From assembly GCA_947853665.1 (NCBI GenBank), contig CANTXF010000017.1:62001-126000 (forward strand): a stretch of DNA of 64,000 bases. The letters run 5' to 3'. Every line of letters begins with the position of its first letter. Positions within the stretch are counted from its first letter, which is position 1. A program made the position numbers and the translations under genes. The DNA comes from an uncultured Deferribacterales bacterium. GTDB lineage: Bacteria; Chrysiogenota; Deferribacteres; Deferribacterales; Mucispirillaceae. Positions 15,607 to 25,492 of this stretch are shown one piece after another. Under the pieces are notes generated by a model, which worked only from the letters and a program-made list of their open reading frames with translations, was not told where the DNA came from and ran no database searches.

Positions 15607-16890
15607 ATGAGCGTGCAATTAATTATCTCCCAATGTTTGATGGTGCTGACGCTGGTTATTATGATTACCGGCCGGTTCCCGATTTATATTACTGCCATTA
15701 CCGGAGCTGCCGTTTCGGCTGTTGCCGCCGGATTTCCTTTTGCCGGTGGAGATTCTGTTACCATTGTCAAAATGATTAATTCCGGTCTTAATCCGGTTAT
15801 TGCCGATATGACGGGAATTCTGCTGTTCATCGGAATTATGCGTGCTACCGGTTTTCTTGATGTAATCGTTCGCGATATCGTTCTTTATGGCAATAAACTG
15901 GGTGGAGGTCCGGGCATCTGTACCGCCGGTGGTATAGCCGCCGGTCTGATAGGGTCGCTGACCGGGTTTACCCAGCCTGTCATTACCGCCGTAATTACCG
16001 GCCCCGCAGCGATTCGTTTGGGAGTGGACCCCAATAAAGCAGCCGGCATCCAAGGCCATGCGGGGCATATAGGCAATCTTGCCGGGTTTACCCATCCCAC
16101 GCAGGTCGCTATTTTGGCGACGGCTGGTATAGGCTACGGTCTTTTCAATGTTTTGGGGCTTTTGGCCGCTCTGTCAGTATTCTTTATGTCCTGTCTGCGG
16201 GTAGTGCTGGATATGCATAAGAGAGGAGTGACTATTTCCTATGAAGACCGTTTGGCAGTTATTGCGGAAATTAAAAACAAAGATTACGCCACTACTTCTT
16301 TTAAGGCATTTCTGCCTTTTATCGTGCTTATTGCCGGCTTTACAGCGGGATTACCCATATTTTTGGTAGGTCTGGCTTCGGCTATTTTTGTGATGGTTTT
16401 ATCTGGCAGAGATATGAAGCTGGCGGAGAAGAATATGATGGAAGGAGTAGGCCTAATCGCCACGCCTTTGGTGGCCACTATCGGTTTTCTTTTTATGAGT
16501 ACCGTTATTAAGGAGATTGGGCTGGCGGATACGATATCCGGCTTTGCTTCCCCGCTGCTTTCCGTTTCTCCGGTTGCCGTTATGTTTCTGGTTGCTTTCC
16601 TTACCGGCTTCATGACCCAGTCTTATGGGGCTTCCGCCGCGGTTGTGATTCCGTTTTTGCAGGTAGTGCTCCAAACCGGCGCCAATCCGTTCGCTTCCGC
16701 TTTTGCGGCGGCTTCGGCAGCCGCTCTCTCTCAGTATTTCCTGACAGGCGGTCCGGTAGCTGCGCTTTCCACGGTTATTCCCGTAGTGCCCGGTTCCGAT
16801 TTGAAATCGGCTAACCGGTTTCAGAGGCCGTCTATCCTTTTCGGCTGTCTGGTATCCTTTTGTATCTCGCTTATATTGGCTGTTTTTTGA
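15607..16890 (+). CDS. Ion-transporter-superfamily permease, C4-dicarboxylate/GntP-like
   Basis: The 427-residue, strongly hydrophobic protein has about 11-12 transmembrane spans and glycine-rich re-entrant segments (G-S-L-T-G-F-T-Q-P-V and F-M-T-Q-S-Y-G-A-S-A-A). This layout is typical of the ion transporter superfamily that includes DcuC, GntP and citrate carriers. Together with the asparaginase gene 44 bases downstream, uptake or exchange of asparagine, aspartate or a C4-dicarboxylate is the likely job; the exact substrate cannot be read. Codon use (ATT, GGT, CGT, TTG) differs from neighbouring genes, which favour ATA and AGG. Acquisition by transfer is plausible. Confidence 0.7.
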   Translation: MSVQLIISQCLMVLTLVIMITGRFPIYITAITGAAVSAVAAGFPFAGGDSVTIVKMINSGLNPVIADMTGILLFIGIMRATGFLDVIVRDIVLYGNKLGGGPGICTAGGIAAGLIGSLTGFTQPVITAVITGPAAIRLGVDPNKAAGIQGHAGHIGNLAGFTHPTQVAILATAGIGYGLFNVLGLLAALSVFFMSCLRVVLDMHKRGVTISYEDRLAVIAEIKNKDYATTSFKAFLPFIVLIAGFTAGLPIFLVGLASAIFVMVLSGRDMKLAEKNMMEGVGLIATPLVATIGFLFMSTVIKEIGLADTISGFASPLLSVSPVAVMFLVAFLTGFMTQSYGASAAVVIPFLQVVLQTGANPFASAFAAASAAALSQYFLTGGPVAALSTVIPVVPGSDLKSANRFQRPSILFGCLVSFCISLILAVF

Positions 16891-16934
16891 CTTTACTGTA
16901 TGCGTTGCCGGGAATTTAAAAATAATAGGAGCTT

Positions 16935-17933
16935 TTGATGACAAACAAAAAGAAAGTGGTTGTTTTTACCACCGGCGGTACTATTGCCATGAAATTTGAC
17001 TCTGAAGTAAATGGATTAACACCCGCGGTCAGCGGCGACGACCTCACATCGGCTGTGCCTGGACTTTCGGAGCTTGCCCGTATCGATGTACGGGAATTCT
17101 GCAATATCGCCAGCCCCGGGATGACTCCGCAGAAAATGTTCGATCTTTCCCGGAAAGTTGAAGCCGCTCTCCGGGAGGAGGACGTGGCCGGAGCAGTAAT
17201 TACTCACGGTACTGACACTCTGGAAGAAACCGCTTATATGCTTGATATTCTTCATCGCGAAGAAAAGCCCGTAGTACTCACGGCCGCCATGCGGGGAGCC
17301 GGTGATACCAGCGCCGACGGTCCGGCCAATATCTATTGCGCCGTGAAAACCGCAGCGAGTCCGGAAGCCTTGAACAAAGGCGTGTTGGTTCTTTTGAATG
17401 AAACCATCCATGCGGCCGGTCAGGTCCGCAAAACGCATTCGGGTAATACCGCTACTTTTGCTTCGCCGTGGTGGGGACCTGTGGGTTATTGCGACGTTGA
17501 CAGGGTCGTTTTCCGCAGAGCTCCGCTTGACAGGAGAACTTTCGCTCCGAGTGAGCTCACTGCCCGTGTGGATATTATTTCAGCCCAGACGGGTATCGGC
17601 AGAGAGTATATTGATTTTGCCGTCTCCATGGGCTGCTCCGGTATAGTAATCGAAGGTTTCGGCCGGGGAAATCTGCCCTCTGGCATGATTGGCGGAATAG
17701 CTGACGCCGCCGCGAAGGGTGTTGCTGTGGTTATTGTCACGCGCACGCCCGGAGGCAGGCCTTATCAGGTTTACGCCTATCCGGGTTCAGTAACTGACAG
17801 TATGTCTTATGGAGCGGTCAGGGGCGGAGAATTTTCCGCTGCGAAAACCCGGCTGAAATTAATGGTAATGCTTTCGGAAAATCCTGATTTGGCCCGTGAT
17901 AAAACTGCTCTGCAATCTTTGCTGGATATCTGA
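16935..17933 (+). CDS. L-asparaginase
   Basis: The 332-residue product is an asparaginase hydrolysing asparagine to aspartate and ammonia. Both active-site threonine segments are present: T-T-G-G-T-I-A-M near residue 10 and the T-H-G-T-D-T-L-E-E-T-A motif near residue 90, with D-S-M-S-Y-G late in the chain. No signal peptide is visible, so it should be cytoplasmic. It follows the permease on the same strand, and a terminator follows its stop. Coupled to fumarate production through aspartate ammonia-lyase, such a pair could feed fumarate respiration; the lyase is not in the window. Codon use matches the permease, not the neighbours. Confidence 0.92.
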   Translation: MMTNKKKVVVFTTGGTIAMKFDSEVNGLTPAVSGDDLTSAVPGLSELARIDVREFCNIASPGMTPQKMFDLSRKVEAALREEDVAGAVITHGTDTLEETAYMLDILHREEKPVVLTAAMRGAGDTSADGPANIYCAVKTAASPEALNKGVLVLLNETIHAAGQVRKTHSGNTATFASPWWGPVGYCDVDRVVFRRAPLDRRTFAPSELTARVDIISAQTGIGREYIDFAVSMGCSGIVIEGFGRGNLPSGMIGGIADAAAKGVAVVIVTRTPGGRPYQVYAYPGSVTDSMSYGAVRGGEFSAAKTRLKLMVMLSENPDLARDKTALQSLLDI

Positions 17934-17953
17934 TTTATAAAATAATGAAAGTG

Positions 17954-17992
17954 ACGGCGGAACCGGACTTACACAGGTTCTGCCGTTTTTTT
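17954..17992 (+). terminator. Rho-independent terminator after the asparaginase gene
   Basis: An 11-bp stem with one G-U pair (17954-17964 with 17976-17986) and an 11-base loop runs directly into seven T. It lies about 20 bases after the asparaginase stop. Confidence 0.85.
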
Positions 17993-18459
17993 GTTAACTG
18001 CTGGATAAGGGCAGTTTAAAAGTATATGAAAACTTTTTCAAATTTCGCGGCCGCCGTTTTCTTGCCGATATAAATATTTTTTGGCCTGCGCTTTAGGCGC
18101 GGCAGCATTCTTTTTTTAACGTATGTCATGATAATCTTTTTATATCTCCGCGAGATTTTCAATTCGTATATTTTACGTATAATCTTTCAAGCGGAGGCTT
18201 GTCTTTACCGGCAAAAACGCGGTACGCTCAATTCTGCCTGATCGTTTTCCGGGTTCGGAACTTGGTACCATATTCGTTGCCTGGCGTTTCCTTGGTATGG
18301 TGTGGGGGTATTTTAAACGGCGCCTTTCCGGACGTTTCCTGTGAGATTCCGATAGATGCCGCGTTATCAAGCGGCGGTGTAAAAATTAATATCATTGAAA
18401 AAGATATATTTTAGTTGTATAAAACAAGATTATTCAATAATAATTCGGGAAGGCAAAGC
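17993..18459. other. Long intergenic region before ilvD, possible gene remnant
   Basis: About 470 bases lie between the terminator and ilvD. The first half is AT-rich with no frame of note. An open frame at about 18199-18414 ends in a protein-like stretch (A-L-S-S-G-G-V-K-I-N-I-I-E-K-D) but lacks a ribosome site and a recognisable family. It may be a decayed gene end. No riboswitch or T-box fold could be recognised by eye. Confidence 0.35.
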
Positions 18460-20115
18460 ATGAGAAGCGATATTATAAAACGAGGCTGCCAGCGGGCTCC
18501 CAACAGGGCCCTGATATACGGCACAGGTGTTTCGAAAAAGCAGATGGACGCGCCTTTCATAGGCGTGTGCTCCAGCTTTACGGACCTTATTCCCGGACAC
18601 TCCGGCATGAGGGTGCTGGAGCGTTTTGTGGAAAAGGGCGTTCACACGGGCGGCGGCCAGGCTTTTATTTTCAGCGTGCCGGGAGTGTGCGACGGCATAT
18701 CCATGGGGCACGGCGGCATGCGCTACAGCCTGCCCAGCCGGGACGCCATAGCCGATATGATAGAGTGCGTAGTCAACGCCCACGCCCTTGACGGCGTGGT
18801 TTTTATAACCAACTGCGATAAGATTACTCCCGGAATGCTTATGGCCGCTGCGCGGATAAACGTGCCCTCCATATTCGTTACGGCGGGGCCTATGATATCC
18901 GGCAACTGGCGCATGAAGCGCAGGGATTTTATTACGGATTCCTTCGAGGCCGCGGCTAAATTCTCCGCAGGCGAAATAGACCTGTGCGAAATGGAAAATC
19001 TCGAAATGACGGCCTGCCCGGCCGAAGGCTCCTGCCAGGGCCTTTTTACCGCCAACACCATGGCGTGCCTGACGGAGGTTATGGGTATGTCCATGCCGGG
19101 CTGCGGCACGGCTATCGCCGGCCATGCGAAAAAGCGCCGCATAGCTTTCGATTCCGGAGTCCGTGTGGTGGACTTGGTGCGCGAAAACATAACGCCCCTT
19201 TCCATTATGAACGAAAAGGCTTTCAGAAACGCCATAAAGGCTGATCTGGCTCTCGGCGGCTCCACCAATACCACTCTGCACCTTCCGGCAATAGCCTATG
19301 AAGCTGGCGTCAGGCTGAATCTTGCTTCCTTCGACGAGCTTTCGAGAGAAACGCCGCATATTACCAGCCTGCGCCCCGGCGGAACCTATTTTATGGAGGA
19401 TCTGGAATTTGCAGGCGGGATTCCCGCCGTTATGCATTCCCTTAAAGACCTTCTTGAGGACAATCCTACTGTAAGCGGCATGACGGTAAAGGAGATATGC
19501 GCCGCCGCCGAAATATACGACGGGGATATAATCCGCCCCGTCGGCAACCCGTATCACAGGGAAGGCGGCATAGCCGTATTAAAGGGCAATATCGCTCCCA
19601 GAGGGTGCGTCATAAAGCAGTCCGCCGTTATACCGGAAATGCTTAAATTTACCGGCGAAGCTCTTTGCTTCGATTCGGAGGAAGACGCCATGAAAGCCAT
19701 TATGGGCGGCTCCGTAAAGAACGGCCATATTGTTGTTATACGCTATGAAGGGCCTAAGGGTGGCCCCGGCATGAGAGAAATGCTTGCTCCCACAGCGGCG
19801 ATCTCCGGCCTTGGCCTTTCTAAAGTGGCCCTTATTACGGACGGCAGATTTTCCGGCGGCACGAGGGGGCCATGCGTGGGCCATATATCGCCCGAAGCAG
19901 CGGAAGGCGGCATGATAGCCCTTGTTAAAGACGGCGATAAAATAAGCATAGACGTGCCGGAAAGGAAGATAGAGCTTCACGTTTCCGACGGAGAGCTTGA
20001 GGAAAGGAGAAAGGCATGGTCGGCGCCAGCGCCCAAAAGCCTTAAAGGATATCTGGCCAAATACGCAAAATCGGTTTCCAGCGCGGACGAAGGGGCCATA
20101 TTCAAAAGAGATTGA
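18460..20115 (+). CDS. ilvD: Dihydroxy-acid dehydratase
   Basis: The 551-residue enzyme dehydrates dihydroxy-isovalerate and dihydroxy-methylvalerate in valine and isoleucine synthesis. The iron-sulfur cysteines are in [15 protein letters not shown] and [12 protein letters not shown]. The C-terminal G-R-F-S-G-G-T-R-G segment is also typical. ATG 18460 is chosen over a TTG at 18415 because the family starts there and GGGAAGG precedes it. It heads ilvD-ilvB-ilvN-(repeat)-ilvC, all on the plus strand. Confidence 0.96.
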   Translation: MRSDIIKRGCQRAPNRALIYGTGVSKKQMDAPFIGVCSSFTDLIPGHSGMRVLERFVEKGVHTGGGQAFIFSVPGVCDGISMGHGGMRYSLPSRDAIADMIECVVNAHALDGVVFITNCDKITPGMLMAAARINVPSIFVTAGPMISGNWRMKRRDFITDSFEAAAKFSAGEIDLCEMENLEMTACPAEGSCQGLFTANTMACLTEVMGMSMPGCGTAIAGHAKKRRIAFDSGVRVVDLVRENITPLSIMNEKAFRNAIKADLALGGSTNTTLHLPAIAYEAGVRLNLASFDELSRETPHITSLRPGGTYFMEDLEFAGGIPAVMHSLKDLLEDNPTVSGMTVKEICAAAEIYDGDIIRPVGNPYHREGGIAVLKGNIAPRGCVIKQSAVIPEMLKFTGEALCFDSEEDAMKAIMGGSVKNGHIVVIRYEGPKGGPGMREMLAPTAAISGLGLSKVALITDGRFSGGTRGPCVGHISPEAAEGGMIALVKDGDKISIDVPERKIELHVSDGELEERRKAWSAPAPKSLKGYLAKYAKSVSSADEGAIFKRD

Positions 20116-20151
20116 GCCTTCTCTTACGGAAATCAGGAGATTTTATAATAT

Positions 20152-21861
20152 ATGAAAGCAAGCGGCGAAATGTTATCCGGCGGCGAGATCTTAATAGAAT
20201 GTATGAAAAAGGCCGGAGCGGATCTTATGTTCAGCTATCCGGGAGGCTCGCTTACCGGTTTTTACGACACCCTTTTTGATTCCGACCTGCGCCACATCCT
20301 TCCCCGCCACGAGCAGGGGGGCGCCCACGCCGCCGACGGATACGCCAGGGCTACGGGCAAGGTGGGCGTATGTATGGCCACTTCCGGCCCGGGAGCCACA
20401 AATTTGGTTACGGGTATAGGCACGGCTTATATGGATTCCGTGCCTATGGTGATAGTAACGGGGCAGGTGGTTACGAACCTTATAGGCGGGGACGCCTTTC
20501 AGGAAGCAGATATCGTGGGAATTACGCGCCCCATAGTCAAGCACAGCTACCTTGTTACGGACGTTAAGGATTTGGCCCGCACCATGACGGAAGCCTTCCA
20601 TATAGCTAAAACCGGCAGACCTGGCCCGGTGCTTGTTGATATACCAAAGGACGTTTTTGCCGCCAGGACAAAATACGACGGCGGGGGCGAGGTCAGCCTG
20701 CTGGGGTATCAGCCTAACGTGGAAGGGCACCCGATGCAGGTAAAGAAGCTCCTTAAAGCTCTGGAAGGCGCGAAAAGGCCGGTCATATATATAGGCGGCG
20801 GCCTTGTGGCCAGCGACGGGGCTACGGAGGAGCTTATAAAGTTTGCCGAAAGCGCCAATGTACCTGTTGTATCGTCCTTTATGGGGCAGGGCGGCTATCC
20901 TGCCGACAGGCCCAACTGGGTCGGCTGGCTTGGTATGCACGGAAATTACGCTTCCAATATGGCAGTGATGGAGGCGGATTTTATCGTAGCCATAGGCACC
21001 CGGTTTACGGACCGTTCCACCGGCCGCCTGGACAGGTTCGCCGCCAAGGCGAAACTTGCCCATATAGACATAGACCCTGCTTCCATAAGCAAAAACGTGC
21101 GCATAGATATTCCCGTTGTGGGGGATGCTAAAAACGTCCTTGCCATGATAAATAAATATATGCCCGATTTCAAATGGGATAAAAACTCCGCTGACAGGGA
21201 GGGCTGGTTTAAGCAGGTAATGGCCTGGAACAAAGACAAGCCTTTCAGCTACGTCTATTCGGATAAGGTGATAAAGCCCCAGTATGTGGTGGAGAGCATA
21301 TACGACGTTACGGGAGGCGAAGCCGTCATCGCTACGGACGTGGGCCAGAACCAGATGTGGGCGGCTCAGTTTTACAAATACAAATATCCCCGCCAGCTTA
21401 TTTCCTCCGGGGGCATGGGCACTATGGGCTACGGGCTTCCCGCCGCTATGGGGGCCAAAATAGGCCGGCCCGACAAGGAGGTCTTCTGCATTACGGGAGA
21501 CGGCGGCGTGCTTATGAATATTCAGGAGCTATGCACCTGCGTCCAGTACCGGGTAGGGGTCAAGGTGGCCATACTGAACAACAGGTTTTTAGGCATGGTG
21601 CGCCAATGGCAGCAGCTTATGTTCAATAAGCGCTATACGGATACGTGCCTTGAGTGCCAGCCGGATTTCGTTAAGCTGGCCGAATCCTTCGGGTGCGTCG
21701 GTTTAAGGGCTTCAAAGCCTTCCGAGGTAAAGGACGTTCTCACAGAGTCTATGAAAATAACCGACAGGCCCGTCGTTATGGATTTTGTCTGCGCCAGAGA
21801 GGAAAACGTTTACCCGATGGTTCCTCCCGGCGCCGGAAACGACGAAATGATAATAAGATAG
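20152..21861 (+). CDS. ilvB: Acetolactate synthase large subunit
   Basis: The 569-residue thiamine-diphosphate enzyme condenses two pyruvates, or pyruvate with 2-oxobutyrate. The N-terminal F-S-Y-P-G-G-S and the catalytic-Glu loop R-H-E-Q-G-G-A-H-A-A-D-G-Y-A-R are present. The FAD-binding middle domain and the TPP/Mg motif T-G-D-G-G-V-L-M-N-I-Q-E-L near residue 450 follow. It lies 36 bases after ilvD and 10 bases before ilvN, the regulatory subunit. Length and motifs are those of a biosynthetic, not catabolic, enzyme. Confidence 0.96.
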   Translation: MKASGEMLSGGEILIECMKKAGADLMFSYPGGSLTGFYDTLFDSDLRHILPRHEQGGAHAADGYARATGKVGVCMATSGPGATNLVTGIGTAYMDSVPMVIVTGQVVTNLIGGDAFQEADIVGITRPIVKHSYLVTDVKDLARTMTEAFHIAKTGRPGPVLVDIPKDVFAARTKYDGGGEVSLLGYQPNVEGHPMQVKKLLKALEGAKRPVIYIGGGLVASDGATEELIKFAESANVPVVSSFMGQGGYPADRPNWVGWLGMHGNYASNMAVMEADFIVAIGTRFTDRSTGRLDRFAAKAKLAHIDIDPASISKNVRIDIPVVGDAKNVLAMINKYMPDFKWDKNSADREGWFKQVMAWNKDKPFSYVYSDKVIKPQYVVESIYDVTGGEAVIATDVGQNQMWAAQFYKYKYPRQLISSGGMGTMGYGLPAAMGAKIGRPDKEVFCITGDGGVLMNIQELCTCVQYRVGVKVAILNNRFLGMVRQWQQLMFNKRYTDTCLECQPDFVKLAESFGCVGLRASKPSEVKDVLTESMKITDRPVVMDFVCAREENVYPMVPPGAGNDEMIIR

Positions 21862-21871
21862 GGAGGACGCG

Positions 21872-22393
21872 GTGAGGCATATAATATCCATACTTGTGGA
21901 AGATAAATTCGGCGTCCTCGCCCGTGTGGCGGGCCTTTTTTCCGGCCGGGGCTATAACATCGAAAGCCTTACGGTAAACGTTACGGAGCGGCCGGAGGTC
22001 TCTATGATGACTATCGTCACCCGTGGTGACGAGCACGTTATAGAGCAGATAATAAAGCAGCTCAGAAAGCTGGTGAACGTGCTTAAAGTACGGGATCTTA
22101 CCTCTTTTAACCATATAGAGAGAGAGCTTGTGCTTATCAAGGTGTTCGTAAGCCAGAAAAACAGGGGAGACCTTTATAACATCGTGGGAACTTTCCGCGC
22201 CAAAGTTGTGGACCTGACGCCGGAATCCATGGTTATAGAGATAACCGGCTCCCAGGATAAGCTGGAGGCTTTCGTGGAGCTTGTAAGGCCCTACGGCATA
22301 ATAGAGCTTGTAAGGACGGGCCGCCTCGCCATAGGCAGGGGCGCCAGGGCCACTTCCGATATGGATAAGCCCAAAGGCCCGGCGAATTTATAA
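21872..22393 (+). CDS. ilvN: Acetolactate synthase small (regulatory) subunit
   Basis: The 173-residue product starts at GTG 21872 with GGGAGG just upstream. It has an N-terminal ACT domain (I-I-S-I-L-V-E-D-K-F-G-V-L-A-R-V, then G-R-G-Y-N-I-E-S-L) that binds valine for feedback control, and a C-terminal domain with R-P-Y-G-I-I-E-L-V-R-T-G. It activates IlvB and gives it valine sensitivity. The gene ends 11 bases before the first copy of the dispersed repeat. Confidence 0.95.
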   Translation: MRHIISILVEDKFGVLARVAGLFSGRGYNIESLTVNVTERPEVSMMTIVTRGDEHVIEQIIKQLRKLVNVLKVRDLTSFNHIERELVLIKVFVSQKNRGDLYNIVGTFRAKVVDLTPESMVIEITGSQDKLEAFVELVRPYGIIELVRTGRLAIGRGARATSDMDKPKGPANL

Positions 22394-22404
22394 AAAACGT
22401 CGGT

Positions 22405-22616
22405 TATCCCCTGATGCAGATAGTTATGGCAAATAGTTATAATCATGCTCCTTGACCGTCAAAAATAATAAGGCCTGCGCGGCAAAGCAAACTTAAGGGC
22501 AGGCCCTTTTAGACAGTGTCTTGACAAACGTTTAGGCCTTATTATCCATTGCCGTTAGCAAGCCGCCGTATTATAAATATTTTTCATAACTTTACATGAA
22601 TATATGTAAGGGGATA
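22405..22616. repeat. Dispersed TIR element, copy A (MITE-like), before ilvC
   Basis: This 212-bp element has perfect 8-bp ends (TATCCCCT at 22405-22412 and AGGGGATA at 22609-22616). Imperfect inverted similarity extends about 40 bp inwards, with AGTTATG then AAATA-TTATAAT on both sides. The 23 bp at 22558-22580 (GCAAGCCGCCGTATTATAAA plus TAT) recur unchanged in copies B and C. A central GGCCTGC/GCAGGCC hairpin is followed by CTTTT. No protein is encoded. TA at both outer ends would fit a TA target duplication, as made by IS630/mariner-type transposases. It separates ilvN from ilvC and must contribute to the ilvC leader. Confidence 0.8.
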
Positions 22617-22617
22617 G

Positions 22618-23706
<1,089 letters not shown>

Positions 23707-23735
23707 GATATTTTAAAGAGGATTTCCTCATGTAT

Positions 23736-23758
23736 GCGGCCGGGAACGGCCCGGCCGC
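23736..23758. other. GC-rich hairpin between ilvC and psd
   Basis: A perfect 9-bp stem (GCGGCCGGG with CCCGGCCGC) with a five-base loop lies 30 bases after the ilvC stop. It could end or trim the ilvC transcript, although no U-run follows directly. It falls inside the N-terminal extension of the longer psd frame, which argues against that start. Confidence 0.45.
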
Positions 23759-23882
23759 GTTCCTGCTGCGGAATATTTTATTTACAACGGCTTTTTCGTT
23801 GCGTAAGATACTTGTGCGGGATACCGCTTTCAGTTACTATGACCGGCGGCTTCAGGGCGGCCCGGCAAGCGAGGTTTTTAAA

Positions 23883-24527
23883 GTGATAGCAAAGGAAGGA
23901 TTTCCGTTTATACTAGGCGCGGCGGCCGTGCTGCTTATACTGGTCGTTCTGCCGGGTTTCATACTGGTGGTTCTGGCGGCTTTAGTGCTCGTTCTTTTTA
24001 TATGGTTTTTCAGAGACCCGGAAAGAAATATTCCGTCCGACCCCCACGCGGCTGTGTCGGCCGCCGACGGCAGAGTGGTGGAAGTGTGCGAAACGGAGCT
24101 TAACGGTGTAAAATATAAAAAAGTGGGCGTTTTCATGAATATCTTTTCCGTCCATGTAAACCGCGCGCCCTTTACCGGAACGGTAAAATCCGTAGAGCAT
24201 ATAAACGGCAAGTTCGTAAACGCGGCTAAAAAGGAAGCCTCTATTATAAACGAAAGAAACATCGTCACTTTCGATACGGAGGCCGGGCCTCTCGTAGTGG
24301 TGCAGGTGGCGGGCCTCGTGGCAAGACGCACCGTGTGCAGCGCGGAAGCGGGGGATCTGCTTTCCACCGGAGAAAGGTTCGGCATGATAAAATTTTCTTC
24401 CAGGGTGGACCACTATTTTCCCATGAGCTTTGAGATAAAAGCGAAAGAGGACGACAGGGTAAGAGCCGGGGAAACCGTAATCGCCGTGTACGGAAAAGAC
24501 GGGGAAAAAGGAGAAGATTTAGTTTGA
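23883..24527 (+). CDS. psd: Phosphatidylserine decarboxylase, short (archaeal/PSD-B) type
   Basis: The enzyme makes phosphatidylethanolamine from phosphatidylserine. GTG 23883 gives 214 residues, the usual length of the short type, begins I-A-K-E-G-F-P-F as the family does, and has GAGG eight bases upstream. An ATG at 23730 is the alternative. A hydrophobic anchor comes first, then F-F-R-D-P-E-R and the F-M-N-I-F-S-V-H-V-N-R-A-P segment. The self-cleavage and pyruvoyl site reads M-I-K-F-S-S-R-V-D, where related proteins have F-G-S-R, so a Ser replaces the Gly before the pyruvoyl Ser. pssA follows 55 bases later. Confidence 0.9.
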   Translation: MIAKEGFPFILGAAAVLLILVVLPGFILVVLAALVLVLFIWFFRDPERNIPSDPHAAVSAADGRVVEVCETELNGVKYKKVGVFMNIFSVHVNRAPFTGTVKSVEHINGKFVNAAKKEASIINERNIVTFDTEAGPLVVVQVAGLVARRTVCSAEAGDLLSTGERFGMIKFSSRVDHYFPMSFEIKAKEDDRVRAGETVIAVYGKDGEKGEDLV

Positions 24528-24582
24528 AAATAGCCGCTCTATAATGTAGATTGGCTTAAAAACGTATCTTTAAGGAAACAAG

Positions 24583-25380
24583 ATGAGTTTATTTTCCAAC
24601 AGGCGCGGCCGTCTTGGGGCGGCTTTCAGGAATAAAAACCTGATCCTCCCCAACACTATAACCATATTGGGCCTGCTGTGCGGCCTTTACGCAATAATCC
24701 TTTCCTTTAACGGAAGGTTTGTGCTGGCGGCTTACGCTCTGATTCTGGCCGCGCTTTTCGACGGGCTCGACGGCAAAGTCGCGCGTCTTGTAAAAGGCAC
24801 CAGCGAGTTCGGCGTGCAGCTTGATTCCCTGTGCGATCTTGTGTCCTTCGGCGTGGCTCCCGCCATATTGGTATATTCCTGGGTGCTTGCTCCTTTCGGG
24901 CGCGTCGGTCTTATGGCCGTTTTCCTTTTCGTAGCCTGCGGGGCTTTAAGGCTCGCCCGTTTCAACGTGCAGGCGGGCAAGGTGAGCAACGTTTACTTTG
25001 TTGGGCTTCCAATACCTGCCGCGGCCGCCTTTATTGCCTCCGGCGTTCTTTTCGTAAACGCGCTGGGCCTTAATTTGGACAGGACCCTGCTTTCCGTATT
25101 TTTTGTGGTGAGCATTTATGTGCTGGCGTTTTTAATGGTAAGCACGGTGCCGTTTTACAGCTTCAAAAAAATAAATTATATTAAGGAAAAACCTTTTAAT
25201 TCCCTCGTGATACTTGTCCTTTTGATTTTTGTCATAGGTATGTATTTCGAGATTCTGTTTTTTCTGCTGGTTTTCGGGTATATAGCGGCGGGGCTGCTGC
25301 TGTTCCTATTAAGGCTGAAAAGACGAAAGCCTCAGGCGGAGGCCGGTAAGACAGAAAAAGACGAGGCCGCTGAAAAGTGA
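24583..25380 (+). CDS. pssA: CDP-diacylglycerol-serine O-phosphatidyltransferase
   Basis: The 265-residue integral membrane enzyme makes phosphatidylserine from CDP-diacylglycerol and serine. The CDP-alcohol phosphatidyltransferase signature D-G-x2-A-R-x8-G-x3-D-x3-D is complete (D-G-K-V-A-R through D-S-L-C-D, about residues 64-86). About six to eight hydrophobic spans follow, then a charged, Lys/Glu-rich tail. It forms the phosphatidylethanolamine pathway with psd just upstream. A strong terminator sits 23 bases after the stop. Confidence 0.95.
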   Translation: MSLFSNRRGRLGAAFRNKNLILPNTITILGLLCGLYAIILSFNGRFVLAAYALILAALFDGLDGKVARLVKGTSEFGVQLDSLCDLVSFGVAPAILVYSWVLAPFGRVGLMAVFLFVACGALRLARFNVQAGKVSNVYFVGLPIPAAAAFIASGVLFVNALGLNLDRTLLSVFFVVSIYVLAFLMVSTVPFYSFKKINYIKEKPFNSLVILVLLIFVIGMYFEILFFLLVFGYIAAGLLLFLLRLKRRKPQAEAGKTEKDEAAEK

Positions 25381-25403
25381 CCGTCTTTTAAATAGCTTAA
25401 GAC

Positions 25404-25428
25404 CCCGCCGCTTTACGGCGGGTTTTTT
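25404..25428 (+). terminator. Rho-independent terminator after pssA
   Basis: CCCGCCG (25404-25410) pairs perfectly with CGGCGGG (25416-25422) around a five-base loop and is followed by six T. Confidence 0.92.
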
Positions 25429-25492
25429 GTGGAAAGGCCCCGGGCCGGACGGAGATACCGGCGGGGAGCGGAAAATATATTAAGGAGAAAGC

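Noticed and set aside
15375-15779. A 134-residue plus-strand frame before and over the permease start
   Set aside because: It is low-complexity and Cys/Arg-rich, overlaps the permease gene in another frame, and has no family features.
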